DNA of 64,000 bases from Muraenolepis orangiensis (GCA_027704905.1 CM051018.1:26110624-26174623), one strand, 5' to 3'; counted from the first letter of the stretch, positions 1 to 12,286 are shown. A program made the numbers and translations. Notes: generated from the letters alone by a model not told the origin.

Positions 1-1420
1 TAGTGAGGTAGTGAGGTGGTGAAGTAGTGTGTTAGTGTGTTAGTGAGGTAGTGAGGTAGTGTGTTAGTGAGGTAGTGAGGTAGTGAGGTAGTGTGTTAGT
101 GAGGTAGTGAGGTAGTGAGGTAGTGTGTTAGTGAGGAAGTGAGGTAGTGTGTTAGTGAGGTAGTGAGGTAGTGAGGTAGTGTGTTAGTGAGGTAGTGAGG
201 TAGTGTGTTAGTGAGGTAGTGAGGTAGTGTGTTAGTGAGGTAGTGAGGTAGTGAGGTAGTGTGTTAGTGAGGTAGTGTGTTAGTGAGGTAGTGAGGTAGT
301 GAGGTAGTGTGTTAGTGAGGTAGTGTGTTAGTGAGGTAGTGAGGTAGTGTGTTAGTGAGGTAGTGAGGTAGTGTGTTAGTGTGTTAGTGAGGTAGTGAGG
401 TAGTGAGGTAGTGTGTAGTGAGGTAGTGTGTTAGTGAGGTAGTGTGTTAGTGAGGTAATGAGGTAGTGAGGTAGTGTGTTAGTGAGGTAGTGTGGTAGTG
501 AGGTAGTGAGGTAATGAGGTAGTGAGGTAGTGTGTTAGTGAGGTAGTGTGTTCGTGAGGTAGTGTTTTAGTGAGGTAGTGAGGTAGTGTGTTAGTGAGGT
601 GGTGAGGTAGTGAGGTAGTGAGGTATTGTGTTAGTGAGGTAGTGAGGTAGGGAGGTAGTGAGGTAGCGAGGTAGTGAGGTAGTGTGTTAGTGAGGTAGTG
701 TGTTAGTGAGGTAGTGAGGTAGGGAGGTAGGGAGGTAGTGAGGTAGGAGGGAGGTAGTGAGGTAGGTAGGTAGTGAGGTAGGGAGGTAGTGAGGTAGGGA
801 GTTAGTGAGGTAGGGAGGTTGGGAGGTAGGGAGGTAGGGAGGTAGGGAGGTTGGGAGGTAGTGAGGTAGGGAGGTAGGGAGATACGGAGGTAGGGAGGTA
901 GTGAGGTAGGGAGGTAGGGAGGTAGTGAGGTAGGGAGGTAGTGAGGTAGGGAGGTAGGGAGGTAGTGAGGTAGTGAGGTAGGGAGGTAGTGTGTTAGTGA
1001 GGTAGTGTGTTAGTGAGGTAGTGAGGTAGTGAGGTAGGGAGGTAGTGAGGTAGGGAGGTAGGGAGGTACGGAGGTAGTGAGGTAGTGAGGTAGTGAGGTA
1101 GGGAGGTAGTGAGGTAGGAGGTAGTGAGGTAGTGTGTTAGTGAGGTAGTGTGTTAGTGAGGTAGTGTGTTAGTGAGGTAGTGTGTTAGTGAGGTAGGGAG
1201 GTAGTGAGGTAGTGAGGTAGGGAGGTAGTGAGGTAGGGAGGTAGGGAGGTAGGGAGGTAGTGAGGTAGGGAGGTAGTGAGGTAGTGAGGTAGGGAGATAG
1301 GGAGGTAGTGAGGTAGGGAGGTAGTGAGGTAGTGAGGTAGGGAGGTAGTGAGGTAGTGAGGTAGGGAGGTAGGGAGGTAGTGAGGTAGGGAGGTAGGGAG
1401 GTAGTGAGGTAGGGAGGGAT
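1..1420. repeat. 8-bp GTGAGGTA satellite
   Basis: A continuous array of 8-mers runs from the window edge. About the first 650 bp mix GTGAGGTA and GTGTGTTA units; later the GGGAGGTA variant dominates. A short reversion to the first type occurs around 965-1020 and 1130-1190. Long open frames here (PPYLTTSL repeats) are artefacts of the period. Confidence 0.97.
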
Positions 1421-1530
1421 GTAGTTGGGATGATGAGGGGTCAGCTTTGATTGAGATCTCTTTAAGTAACTAGCAGACACACGTGCTTTGTTAATATGCT
1501 ACAGTGTGGTCGCTTGACTCCTTCCTGATC

Positions 1531-2165
1531 ATAATGATATTGATATTGATAATGATATTGATAATGATAATGATAATGATATTGATAATGATAATGATAT
1601 TGATAATGGTATTGATAATGATAATGAGATTGATAATGATATTGATATTGATAATGATATTGATAATGATAATGATATTGATAATGATAATAGTATTGAT
1701 ATTGATAATGATATTGATAATGGTATTGATAATGATATTGATAATGATATTGATAATGATAATAGTATTGATAATGATATTGATATTGATATTGATATTG
1801 ATAATGATAATGATAATGATAATGGTATTGATATTGATAATGATATTGATAATGATATTGATAATGGTATTGATAATGATATTGATAATGATATTGATAT
1901 TGATAATGATAATGGTAATGATATTGATAATCATATGATAATCATATTGATAATGATATTGATATTGATAATGATAATGGTATTGATAATGATATTGATA
2001 TTGATATTGATATTGATAATGGTATTGATAATGATAATGATAATGATAATGGTATTGATATTGATAATGGTATTGATAATGATAATGATATTGATAATGA
2101 TAATGGTAATGATAATGATAATGATAATGATATTGATATTGATATTGATAATGATAATGATAATA
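1531..2165. repeat. TGATAT/TGATAA microsatellite
   Basis: About 630 bp of the triplet-like units ATT GAT and AAT GAT in irregular order, with GGT variants. All frames that avoid stops encode only I/M/L/N strings, so no protein is called. Confidence 0.97.
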
Positions 2166-2256
2166 TCAGAGGGCCCCCGGCTGCTGAAAGCAAGGAAGGT
2201 GGTGGTTCTGATTCCCATGGTCCACACATATCCTCGGGGAACCTTCTAAAATAGAC

Positions 2257-2290
2257 ACCAAGGTTACCAAGGTTACCAAGGTTACCAAGC
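2257..2290. repeat. 9-bp ACCAAGGTT x3-4
   Basis: Three to four head-to-tail copies of ACCAAGGTT. Confidence 0.85.
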
Positions 2291-2733
2291 AGTCCTTTAT
2301 GTTTAGACCAGTTTGAGAGGGGGGGGCCTTCACTTCCTGCCTTTGTTCCCCAGCATTCATATCTGGTTAGCCCTGAAGTCTGGAAGCCAGCGCTGGCCGA
2401 ACGCCTGCACATCAATCACTCCTGGTAGAAGGCCTCTGTGCGCTGGTTCATCCCCTCTGCTCCGCCTTCTCTGCTGAAGGAATTAGCACACAAGGCGTTT
2501 AGTCAAGTTAATACAAATGCTTAAACTTGTTTCAATGTTTGAGTCACAAAGTCCATCGTTAACACAGCTATTTTCCTCAAAAGTGGATAATTATCTTAAT
2601 CAATAATAATCCTATCAATAATATATCTCCCAATCAGTTGGTTCTTCCATGGGTGTCCCCCATATAGTGAAGCAGTAACACACATCAGCCCTCTTGGATC
2701 TTGAGGTCGTTGCCCACATGGAATGAACACAAC
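2291..2733. other. unique-looking stretch, nothing recognised
   Basis: No convincing coding region, TIR, LTR or RNA signature was seen. Confidence 0.5.
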
Positions 2734-3006
2734 GGGTAGTGAGGCCGGGTAGTGAGGCCGGGTAGTGAGGCCATGCAGCGAGGCCGGGTAGTGAGGCCGG
2801 GTAGCGAGGCCGTGCAGCGAGGCCGGGTAGTGAGGTCGGGTAGTGAGGCCGTGCAGCGAGGCCGGGTAGCAAGGCCGTGCAGTGAGGCCGGGTAGCGAGG
2901 CCGTGCAGTGAGGCCGGGTAGCGAGGCTGTGCAGTGAGGCCAGGTAGCGAGGCTGGGCAGCGAGGCCGTGCAGTGAGGCCGGGTAGGCACAGCGAGGCTG
3001 TGCAGC
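2734..3006. repeat. 13-bp GGGTAGTGAGGCC minisatellite
   Basis: About 20 units of 13 bp alternate between GGGTAGTGAGGCC and GTGCAGCGAGGCC forms. The GTAGTGAGG core recalls the satellite at 1-1420. Confidence 0.93.
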
Positions 3007-3198
3007 ATGTGCTGGTGTCTGCATGCGGGCGGGGAGGAGGCCCGGGCCTCGCTGTCTGGAGGCTTCACTGTTGTTACAGAACTGATGACACTGGCTTTGA
3101 AAAATAAACGGGAAGTTAAAACGCTGGTCACTCAGTGGGGGCTTGATGGGGGAGGGGCGTCGCTACACACGCCCTGTGGAATGTCACGCAGAGTGTGT

Positions 3199-3335
<137 letters not shown>

Positions 3336-3410
3336 CATACACGCGTGGCTGTTTGCGTCTCAGTGATAGCGGCGGTGGAATGTGACCAGCTGGTGTGTTT
3401 TGGGGACCAA

Positions 3411-3472
3411 CATGAACACTATATAACATGAACACTATATAACATGAACACTATATAACATGAACACTATAT
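3411..3472. repeat. 16-bp CATGAACACTATATAA x4
   Basis: Four near-perfect copies head to tail. Confidence 0.93.
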
Positions 3473-3917
3473 TGGCCCAACTGCTCTCTTCACACGGTTG
3501 TGTTTTCCTTCTTGTTCTGATGGAGCGCCAAGTGTCCAACAAATCACCGTCAGACACAACAGATGAGATGATGCCGCGAAATATTTGGTTGAGTAAGTCA
3601 TGGATCCCCCTGTGTGACGGTCTGTCTCTGTGTGTCTGGGGGCCCAGCCTGTCAGCTCTGACTCACACTCCCCCCCAGCCCCGGGACAGACGGGCCCCTG
3701 GCCCCCACAGCCCTTCTTCTGGGAGCTCAAATCCCATAATTGCAGAGCTGACAGCGATAGCTAACATACGAGACACCCTCACCTGGTCGGAAGGAATGAA
3801 AACATCTACTGTCAGAGTTGGGTGAGACCAGACGGCAGGTATGGGGCCAGGGAGAGACCGTCTATGGAGGGAGAAAAGGGGGGATGTTGTACAGTAAGAA
3901 ACCTCACCCAGTCCCCA
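3473..3917. other. unique-looking stretch, nothing recognised
   Basis: Short open frames on both strands lack homology cues, codon bias or splice context that I can support. Confidence 0.45.
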
Positions 3918-4280
3918 GCTACAGCGTGAAGCTACAGCCTTAAACTAAAGCATTAAGCTACAGCTTTAAGCTACAGCGTTAAACTACGGCGTTTAAATAC
4001 AGTGTGAAGCTACAGCCTTAAACTACAGCATTAAGCTACAGCGTTAAACTACAGCATTAAGCTACAGCGTTAAACTACAGCGTTAAGCTACAGTGTTAAA
4101 CTACAGCATTAAGCTACAGCCTTAAACTACAGCATTAAGCTACAGCGTTAAACTACAGCATTAAGCTACAGTGTTAAACTACAGCGTTAAGCTACAGCGT
4201 TAAACTACAGCATTAAGCTACAGTGTTAAACTACAGCGTTAAGCTACAGTGTTAAACTACAGCGTTAAACTACAGCGTTT
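3918..4280. repeat. 13-bp CTACAGCGTTAAA minisatellite
   Basis: About 27 units of 13 bp alternate CTACAGCGTTAAA with CTACAGCATTAAG, suggesting a 26-bp higher-order unit. Confidence 0.95.
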
Positions 4281-4380
4281 ACAGTGTTAAGAGGAAATTC
4301 AGTTTCATGGCGGGGGAAACCTTTATTTATCAACCACTTGAGTTCTGCAGCCAGACGTCGGGAGACTGTGTGTTCTGGTT

Positions 4381-4490
4381 CAGCCCAGAGCCTCAGCCCA
4401 GAGCCTCAGCCCAGAGCCTCAGCCCAGAGCCTCAGCCCAGAGCCTCAGCCCAGAGCCTCAGCCCAGAGCCTCAGCCCAGAGCCTCAGCCC
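4381..4490. repeat. 13-bp CAGCCCAGAGCCT minisatellite
   Basis: Eight or more nearly identical units. The 39-bp frame period gives a repetitive artefact protein in all frames. Confidence 0.95.
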
Positions 4491-4945
4491 CGCCTTAGTG
4501 AGCACAGGCTCACCCCCTCAGTCTTACACGGAGGCCTTCAATAGTTTGTTCTGCATAAATACGGATTTGTTTGGCTCTACGCCTCAATCTGACAATGATG
4601 ATGAAACCTCTCAAACTTAAACACCAATGGGGTTGGACAATACAGATATCTCAGTGTCTAGACACCCTGATTATTGTGACTAACGCATCAAGTTGTTTAG
4701 AAGAGAGAGACCAACAGTGAAGCCGTTGGTTTTACTGAATTCATGGAAAGGGGTAAACCATGGGTCAGTCCACAAGCACCACCTTGTGGCTCAAATATGT
4801 ACTGCTGTTGTATTTCCTGTAGACCCGCCCCCTTTCGGCATTGATATGACATTTGTATTCGAACTGATCTCAGGTCGGATTGGTTTAACCCATTTAACTT
4901 TCCAAATCCAAGTCGAAGGTCCTTATTTTATTCCGTAAACAGCTC
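4491..4945. other. unique-looking stretch, nothing recognised
   Basis: No supported gene or element. A short frame at 4693-4938 has no recognisable domain. Confidence 0.45.
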
Positions 4946-5074
4946 ATAATATAATATGATATAATATAATATAATATAATATAATATAATATAATATAAT
5001 AAAATATAATATAATATAATATAAAATAATATAATATAATATAATATAATATAATATAATATAATATAATATAA
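4946..5074. repeat. (ATAAT)n microsatellite, left part
   Basis: A 5-bp array interrupted at 5075 by the LTR-like insert and resumed at 5342-5394. Confidence 0.95.
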
Positions 5075-5341
5075 TGTAACGTTCCACAAAAAGGCGGAGG
5101 CAGGACTGACTGATTGGTTATTTTATTTACTTAGTTATAGTAGAATGTTGCACGCAGGTTTCAGAACACAGGTTGAATGACCAACTTTATTAACACACTC
5201 ATATCACCACACCAGCCAGCCTTCCCCCTCTGCTCAGCCAATCACAGACCCTCACACGACTGCGCAGCTCTGTGATTGGCTGAGAGACAGGGGACGGCTG
5301 ACTGACACACACACACAGCAACCCATTACCGCGTCGCTACA
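5075..5341 (-). mobile_element. candidate solo LTR inside the ATAAT array
   Basis: A 267-bp insert with TGTAACG...CGCTACA ends (inverted-complementary apart from one base), inside an otherwise continuous ATAAT array and flanked by ATAA on both sides. On the minus strand it carries AATAAA (TTTATT at about 5188 on plus) and two ATTGGCTGA elements forming a hairpin (about 5234-5283). Size, TG...CA ends and poly(A) signal fit a small solo LTR. The target duplication cannot be told from the ATAAT repeat. Confidence 0.5.
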
Positions 5342-5394
5342 ATAATATAATATAATATAATATAATATAATATAATATAATATTATATTATATT
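5342..5394. repeat. (ATAAT)n microsatellite, right part
   Basis: Continuation of the array at 4946-5074. Its end switches to TATTA units, giving a small inverted repeat. Confidence 0.93.
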
Positions 5395-6179
5395 CATACG
5401 GTCTTCCTTGTTTTACTGAATGCCGTGTCCAACAAAGCGTCCTTTTCAATAGTTTGCGATGCAGTCGAGGGGTGAGGAGACTCCTGAGGATATGTATCAG
5501 AACAGGAGCCCCCGGCCTCACGGTGCCTCTGCTCCTCGGCTCCTGGGCCCCTGGGGGCCCTCAACCTCCTGGATTCACCTGGACCACCTGCTCCCTGGGT
5601 CCTCCAGTTTAAACTAGCATGAGGCCAGTCAATGAGTTGCTGATATATCTGGTCATGGCCTTGACTTCTGCCCCATGGAGTGACCACACTTCAAACAGAG
5701 CAGGAGGTGGTTCTCTAGTGTTGCCCTATCATGGAGGTGGGTGGGTGGGAAGGTGGGTATCCAGTGTGAATACTCATGGCATCAGGTGTCTCCATGTAGT
5801 GTAGAAGTCTCTATGTAGACATCTGCACCGGGACAATCCGAAAAAACTCAAACAAAATGCTTATATGAAATATGAAATATAAGCAATATATGAACTCTTG
5901 ACTTAAGAATGTCATTTGGACAAAGGAGTGAATGTGATTCATGTTTTTCCTGAATCCGATTTGAGCAAAGCAGTAATTTAGCAAAGCAGTAATGCGTTTG
6001 TCAAGCTGGGCTCTCAAGTGGTTCCCCTGAGACACCATCATCTCAACGCCCTCATGGAGGACGTCTGAAGACCTGACCTTGAGTCTCATTCAACCCTTTC
6101 TGCTTTTCTATAGCAGTCAGACATGTGATGATAAACAGCATCAATAGCAAGATGCCGTCACCCCGCACCGGAGACCCTG
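5395..6179. other. unique-looking stretch, nothing recognised
   Basis: AT-rich, short frames only; no element termini found. Confidence 0.4.
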
Positions 6180-6400
6180 TTCACTGGTTCACATGATGGT
6201 GTTGAGGGGGTCTAAGTCTGGAGGATTGAATCCTCTTTATTGGTCTCATGTCCACACAGTGAAGTGAGTTCCTCTCATTGAACCTGTGGGCAGCTATTGG
6301 ATATACAGGGGAGCAGGGGAGCAGTGTTGGGGTCTGGTGCCTTGCTCCAGGGCACCTCGGCAGAGCCCGGGAGGCCAACGGGCAGCTTGTTCCTGTGGGG
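6180..6400. repeat. probable dispersed-repeat relic
   Basis: The phrase CTCTTTATTGGTCTCATGTCC followed by GGTGCCTTGCTCCAGGGCAC CTCGGCAG resembles a dispersed sequence common in fish genomes (GGTGCCTTGCTCAAGGGCAC). I recall it as a transposon relic but cannot name the family. Confidence 0.3.
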
Positions 6401-6789
6401 CACAGCCTCCCCGTGTGTGTGTGTGTTCACCTCTCACCTGGTGGATTGTTAATGGCTCCACCTTCTTCACTACATTCATTCCTTCAGCACAGAGTCTCCT
6501 TCTACTTTAGGACACATGTCATGTATAGAAGGGGCTGCACCGTTTAAATTAAGTATTTAAAGGAAAATATATGGAAACCCTGATGACATGTATGTATGGA
6601 GAAAGCCATTGTTTCTTCAGCCTTGCAATCTATTCAATTGGATTCCTTTAAGCACTCTCACAACATACGATATTCAGATTATTACACCAATCTGAGTGGG
6701 CCAGAAAAGATCAGCTACAAGGAAAAGATTAATATATGTGGTTTCGACCCATACAGTGTCACAATGGCTATTCACCCTGCCTCCACTAG

Positions 6790-7076
6790 GGGGCAGCGTC
6801 AACCCGCATTTACATCTCCCCCACACCTGCAGCGCATGATAGTCAACCGGCCTCTAGTCTACCTCCGCACACTCTCCCAGATTGTCCTGATGACACAGAC
6901 TCTCCAGCGGACCCGGACTGATGCCCGGTCCTGTCCCTGCCTGGTTCCTGATCCCCTGCCTGTCCCCGTCTACGCCTCTGCCTGTCCCTGTCTGTGTGAT
7001 ATTTATCGCAATAAATACCACTATGTGCCTTTGGTGTCTGTGTGCAGCATTTGGGTCCAAACCTAACCCCTGACAT
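6790..7076 (+). mobile_element. possible LTR fragment
   Basis: A C/T-rich tract (CCTGTCCC repeats), CAATAAATACC poly(A)-like signal, TGTGTG, then GGGTCCAAACC...CCCCTGACA resembles the R-U5 end of fish LTR elements. No partner LTR, PBS or coding sequence is present. Confidence 0.28.
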
Positions 7077-7332
7077 ACAGTTTAAAAAAGTCTGAATTCT
7101 CAGAGGATTTGAGTGATTTACCGGCTGTTGTGTATCCAGATATAGCGAACTATCTGGTGCTACAGACCTCATGGGCAACAAATGAAGGCTAAGAGTTTAA
7201 CAATAATAATAATACCAATTATTATTACTATACATATACATGTATAGCATTAATTCTCCCATTCAATTTATAATACCAAGAATTATTGTCAAACTATTAG
7301 TTAAGCAAGGCAGGTAATTATAGTATTAGTAG

Positions 7333-7872
7333 CAGTGGCGGCTCGTCCATAGGGGCGCAGGGGCGCCGCCCCACCTGGTTGAGAGAGGAAAAAAAAATAA
7401 AAAATAAAAATTATAATAATTGTGTTTTTTTATTTTTTATTTTTTTGATCCCTAAAAATAAACTAAACATGTTTAAAATGAATAATAATTACTCATTTTA
7501 TGTATGTTTGTGTTTAAAATGCACAATAACGTTAATATAGCAAATATAAATCATTGTTGTGCGTGCTATTCTCCCCCCTCGTTTGTCATTGACGTCACTC
7601 TCATAGAAATTTGGTACCTACCTCCAAACCTGGGCGCACGGCAGTGCGCCCAGGTTTGGAGGTAGGTACCAAATTTGATAGGCAATGTAGCCTATCAAGG
7701 GTCAAGGTTTTGAGGTAGGTACCAAATTTGATAGGCAAATGTAGCCTATCAAGGGTCCTGAATACGATCTCTGGGAGCGCATTTCATTGCGCCCGAACAA
7801 GGAAACCAGTCACGCATGCGCGACTCAAATTGAGTGCGCCCCTCCTACTTCGGATGTCACCGGCCGCCACTG
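7333..7872. mobile_element. hAT-type MITE with 8-bp target duplication
   Basis: A 540-bp element with CAGTGGCGGC termini (left CAGTGGCGGCTCGT, right end complementary to CAGTGGCGGCCGGT), flanked on both sides by ATTAGTAG (7325-7332 and 7873-7880). TIRs beginning CAGTG and 8-bp duplications are typical of hAT transposons. It has no transposase. Inside are a perfect 33-bp-arm hairpin (7607-7676) and a second, partly repeated copy of the GGTAGGTACCAAATTTGATA block. Confidence 0.92.
7607..7676. repeat. perfect inverted repeat, 33-bp arms, 4-bp loop
   Basis: Arms 7607-7639 and 7644-7676 are exact reverse complements around GGCA. Part of the arm (GGTAGGTACCAAATTT) occurs again at about 7711-7727. 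Confidence 0.97.
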
Positions 7873-8591
7873 ATTAGTAGTAATAGTATTTTCATAGATA
7901 ACAAGAGTTTATTAAACATATTTGATAAACAGAAAGTTTGGAAAATGATTATGTTGTTCTACTTTGGTAATGTATCCCTGCACAAATTACTTTTACATAT
8001 GCAAAACAACAATTCAGTTGAATGAGATTATTGAGTCAGATACATGTGTCACACCTCGACTATCTGGTCAATTGGGGCCATTGATTCCCCAGCTTTAACC
8101 GTGAGTAAATGCTCCTGAACCCTGTGTCGTAACCCCTGTTAGATATGGAAGCGTGTTGTGATGTTTGTAGCCCATGTGGTTGCTCTGGCCATTAGATACA
8201 CAGAGGGCGTGGTCCTCCTCACTTCTTCACACCCACATCCTAATTTGCATGGCATTAATCCACCTCTCAAAATTTCTGCTTGCAGTTGCAAGAGAAATAT
8301 TGAAACGTTATGCAAGATCTTGTACGGGAATATTCAATGTTAATCTCATCAGAACAACAATTATTTGTTGAAAAGTGTGAGTAGACTTGATATATGGTGG
8401 TGACACAAGTCTGAAAACATGCATCAACATAAGAAAATTTGGCAAGCCAGAATAAAATGTTGTTTTCTCATCGTTGGCAGAAAACCCTTCTTCTGTTATC
8501 TTGGTATCTAACAGCTCTTCTCTTAGGTCTGCTAGTTAGCGTAGCGTTAACCAGATATTTATTTAGACTCCATGTCATGCCACCAGTCGAT
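7873..8591. other. unique-looking stretch, nothing recognised
   Basis: AT-rich with short frames. The frame from ATG 8457 runs into the next minisatellite and is judged non-genic. Confidence 0.4.
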
Positions 8592-8851
8592 TTACTAGAA
8601 ACAACCCCTCTACTAATAGAAACAACACCTCTACTAATAGAAACAACCCCTCTACTAATAGAAACAACACCTCTACTAATAGAAACAACCCCTCTACTAA
8701 TAGAAACAACACCTCTACTAATAGAAACAACCCCTCTACTAATAGAAACAACACCTCTACTAATAGAAACAACCCCTATACTAATGGAAACAACTCCTAT
8801 ACTAATAGAAACAACCCCTATACTAATAGAAACAACCCCTCTACTGGTAGA
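8592..8851. repeat. 21-bp CTACTAATAGAAACAACCCCT minisatellite
   Basis: About 12 units of 21 bp alternate ACCCCT and ACACCT endings (42-bp higher-order unit), with later units carrying ATACTAAT. A single extra unit lies at 10258-10279, across the LINE insertion. Confidence 0.95.
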
Positions 8852-10257
8852 ACCTACTGTCTTCGTGGTGCAGAGTTCAGAGAGATGACAGCTGAGGGGA
8901 AGAAGCTGTTCCTAAGCTGCTTGACTTGAAACAAAGGTTTCTATAGCGCCTCCTGGAGGGGAGGAGGGCTAACAGTCCATGGTTGGGGTGAGAGGGTCTT
9001 TGACTATTGTTTGTGCCTTCCTCAGACACCGTTTGTGGTGGGTGGTGTTTATTGCAGGGAGGGGTAGTCGAGGCGGTTTTCTCCACCCTCTACAGCGCTT
9101 TCCGGTCTGAATCAGTGCAGTGTCCGTACCACACTGTGATGCAGTTGGTGAGGATGCTTTCAATAGCACACCGGTGGAGGAGGTGAGGGTGGAGTAGTTG
9201 AGACTGTCTAACCTGACTGACTGGGGTCTGTTGGTTAGGAAGTCTAGTAACCAGTTACAAACTGAGGGGTTTATGTCAAGGTTCTTGGTTTTCATGAGGT
9301 CACTCTGTCCAAGGTGGGGGAGGGGGTCGGCTTGGTAAGAGATTCAAGATTCAAGATTCAAGATAACTTTATTTATCCCGAGGGAAATTAAGGTGCAACA
9401 GTTGACACAGGGGGAATAAATGCACACAAAAATATACTAATACCTAAAAACTAAATAACAACAAACTAAACTAAACTAAACTAGTATAAACAAAATATAA
9501 CTAAAATAACTCTAAATTAAATCTAAATGTATTGATAGATGAATAGATGAATTGCACAATTTACAGTATTATTACAGTAATACGTAGGTATATACAATAC
9601 ACAACAATACGTATAGTGCAAATTGGCAGTAATAAAATATTAATAAATAACTCAGATGAATACTGAAAAAGTGACATGTGAAAAGTGAAAAGTGAAATAG
9701 AATGAACAGTGCAAAATTACAGTGAAAGGATTTACAGTGTGTTGACCTCAGGTCACTGAGTCTCCACTGTCCCTCTCACGACCCGAGGTAGATGAATTAT
9801 AGAGACTGATGGCCACAGGAAGAAAGGACTTTCTGTGGTGAACCTGGGTGGAATGAGTCTGTTGCTGAAGGTGCTTCTGTATGAGGTCAGCACCTGATGG
9901 AGAGGGTGAGAGTTGTTGTCAAGGATACTACGCAGCTTGCGCAGCATCCTCCTCTCAGACCACCAACAAGGAGTCCAGCTGGACCCCCAGGACAGCGCCA
10001 GCATCAGCCTTGTTGGTGTAAACCTGGTCTGAGGTTCTCTCTCCTCTTGTAGAGCAGGACACATGCTGGTGAAATTTGGAGAGCACAGTCTTTAAGTTGG
10101 CATGATTGAAATCGCCTGCAATAATATAGGCTGCCTCTGGGTGGGAGTTCTGCTGTTTGTTTATAGCAGAGTACAGTTCCTTAAAGCTATCTGGAGGTAT
10201 GTTAGCCGTTATAATGGTGGCTGTAATTTCCCTGGGTTGGTAAAAGTAGTAATGTAA
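8852..10257 (-). mobile_element. decayed LINE inserted into the 21-bp minisatellite
   Basis: Minus-strand pieces come in the order of one LINE ORF: an endonuclease piece (about 10245-10080: IPPDSFKELYSAIN, HPEAAYIIAGDFNHANLKTV), a nested Rex1-like copy, an RT piece (9295-9190: DINPSVCNWLLDFLTNRPQS) and the ORF C-terminus (about 9180-8860, in shifting frames: LLPSRRRYRNLCFKS). The same family as the LINEs at 57745 and 62196 is suggested by GDFN-ANLK-VL and LPSGRRYRS. Large deletions and frameshifts make it non-functional. Minisatellite units on both sides mark the insertion site. Confidence 0.75.
9341..10064 (-). mobile_element. Rex1-like LINE 3' end nested in the decayed LINE
   Basis: The left edge has GATTCAAGATTCAAGATTCAAG tail repeats, then TTTATTTATCCCGAGGGAAATTAAGGTGCAAC, the usual 3' end of a Rex1/Babar-type fish LINE read on minus. 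The ORF end (about 10020-9753) reads SWGSSWTPCWWSERRMLRKL and the HPLHQVL...SNRLIPPRFTTE block. 5'-truncated. Same family as 23659-23870 and 55236-56335. Confidence 0.8.
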
Positions 10258-10279
10258 ACAACCCCTCTACTAATAGAAA
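10258..10279. repeat. stray unit of the 21-bp minisatellite
   Basis: AACAACCCCTCTACTAATAG matches the 8592-8851 unit 1.4 kb away, marking the far side of the LINE insertion. Confidence 0.8.
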
Positions 10280-10621
10280 GTTGTTCAACTTTGGGTAAAA
10301 TTGTGCGCTCGTCACTGTCATTTTTATCCCGCGGTCCAATCACAGTGGAGGAGGGGCGGGACCTCCCCCAGGGAACGCCATGTCCTACTGAGCAGGTATA
10401 TGGACGATGAGTCCTCAAATCACGATGTTCTGTATTCTAGCAACCTCTAGCGCCCCCAGCGGGCCGTTTACCGCTGCGGTAAAATGCTTTGGTGGACGTC
10501 AAGAAATATATAACGACTATTATAACGAATATTAAAACAATAATTGTACACAAAATATGCTGTTCATCCACATTGTAAACCGTACCGATAATTCGTTGTT
10601 CTATAATCAGAACAGTTCCTA
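10280..10621. other. unique-looking stretch, nothing recognised
   Basis: No supported feature. Confidence 0.4.
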
Positions 10622-10748
10622 ACCTAGGTCCTGGGTCCTAGGTCCTGGGTCCTGAGTCCAAGGTCCTGGCGGTCCTAGGTCCTAGGTCCTGAGTCCTGGG
10701 TCCTAGGTCCTGGGTCCTAGGTCCTAGGTCCTGGGTCCTAGGTCCTGC
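10622..10748. repeat. 7-bp GGTCCTA/GGTCCTG array
   Basis: About 18 heptamer units of GGTCCTR with a few insertions. Confidence 0.94.
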
Positions 10749-10880
10749 CTGTGGTGAAGACAGTGAGAAGGTGATGGTTTGATGGTGATGGGTCTGCCTG
10801 AGTTCAGGTCCTCTGTGTCTAAGATCGCACTGGAAGAGACAGCCCGGCTGTCCAGGAGAGTAGGGTGGGTAACTGCCCCG

Positions 10881-11498
<618 letters not shown>

Positions 11499-12111
11499 AC
11501 GGTCCACGGTCCACTCTCTGGTCTGATGTAAGGTCCATGGTCCACGGTCCACTCTCTGGTCTGATGTAAGGTCCATGGTCCACGGTCCACTCTCTGGTCT
11601 GATGTAAGGTCCATGGTCCATGGTCCACTCTCTGGTCTGATGTAAGGTCCATGGTCCACGGTCCACTCTCTGGTCTGATGTAAGGTCCATGGTCCACTCT
11701 CTGGTCTGATGTAAGGTCCATGGTCCACTCTCTGGTCTGATGTAAGGTCCACGGTCCACTTTCTGGTCTGATGTAAGGTCCACGGTCCACTCTCTGGTCT
11801 GATGTAAGGTCCATGGTCCATGGTCCACTCTCTGGTCTGATGTAAGGTCCATGGTCCATGGTCCACTCTCTGGTCTGATGTAAGGTCCATGGTCCATGGT
11901 CCACTCTCTGGTCTGATGACGGTCCATGGTCCACTCTCTGGTCTGATGTAAGGTCCACGGTCCACTCTCTGGTCTGATGTAAGGTCCACGGGCCACTCTC
12001 TGGTCTAATGTAAGGTCCACGGTCCACTCTCTGGTCTGATGACGGTCCATGGTCCACTCTCTGGTCTGATGTAAGGTCCACGGTCCACTCTCTGGTCTGA
12101 TGTAAGGTCCT
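11499..12111. repeat. minisatellite GGTCCACTCTCTGGTCTGAT
   Basis: About 20 units built from GGTCCACTCTCTGGTCTGAT and GTAAGGTCCATGGTCCA modules, 28 to 37 bp long according to how often GGTCCAYG is repeated. The minus-strand frames (GPWTLHQTREW) are artefacts. Confidence 0.96.
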
Positions 12112-12204
12112 GGTGAGATAAGACGTCTAGAAGGTTTAGAAACTTTTAATTACATACGCCTTGAAGGACAGGGATGAGAAACACTCACCGGATAGAGAGA
12201 CACA

Positions 12205-12208
<4 letters not shown>

Positions 12209-12286
<78 letters not shown>

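Noticed and set aside
8457..8888. Frame with a hydrophobic N-terminus and TTPLLIE repeats, resembling a membrane mucin
   Set aside because: The repeat is the 21-bp minisatellite (divisible by three), and the C-terminus runs antisense into a LINE remnant. No splice or homology support.
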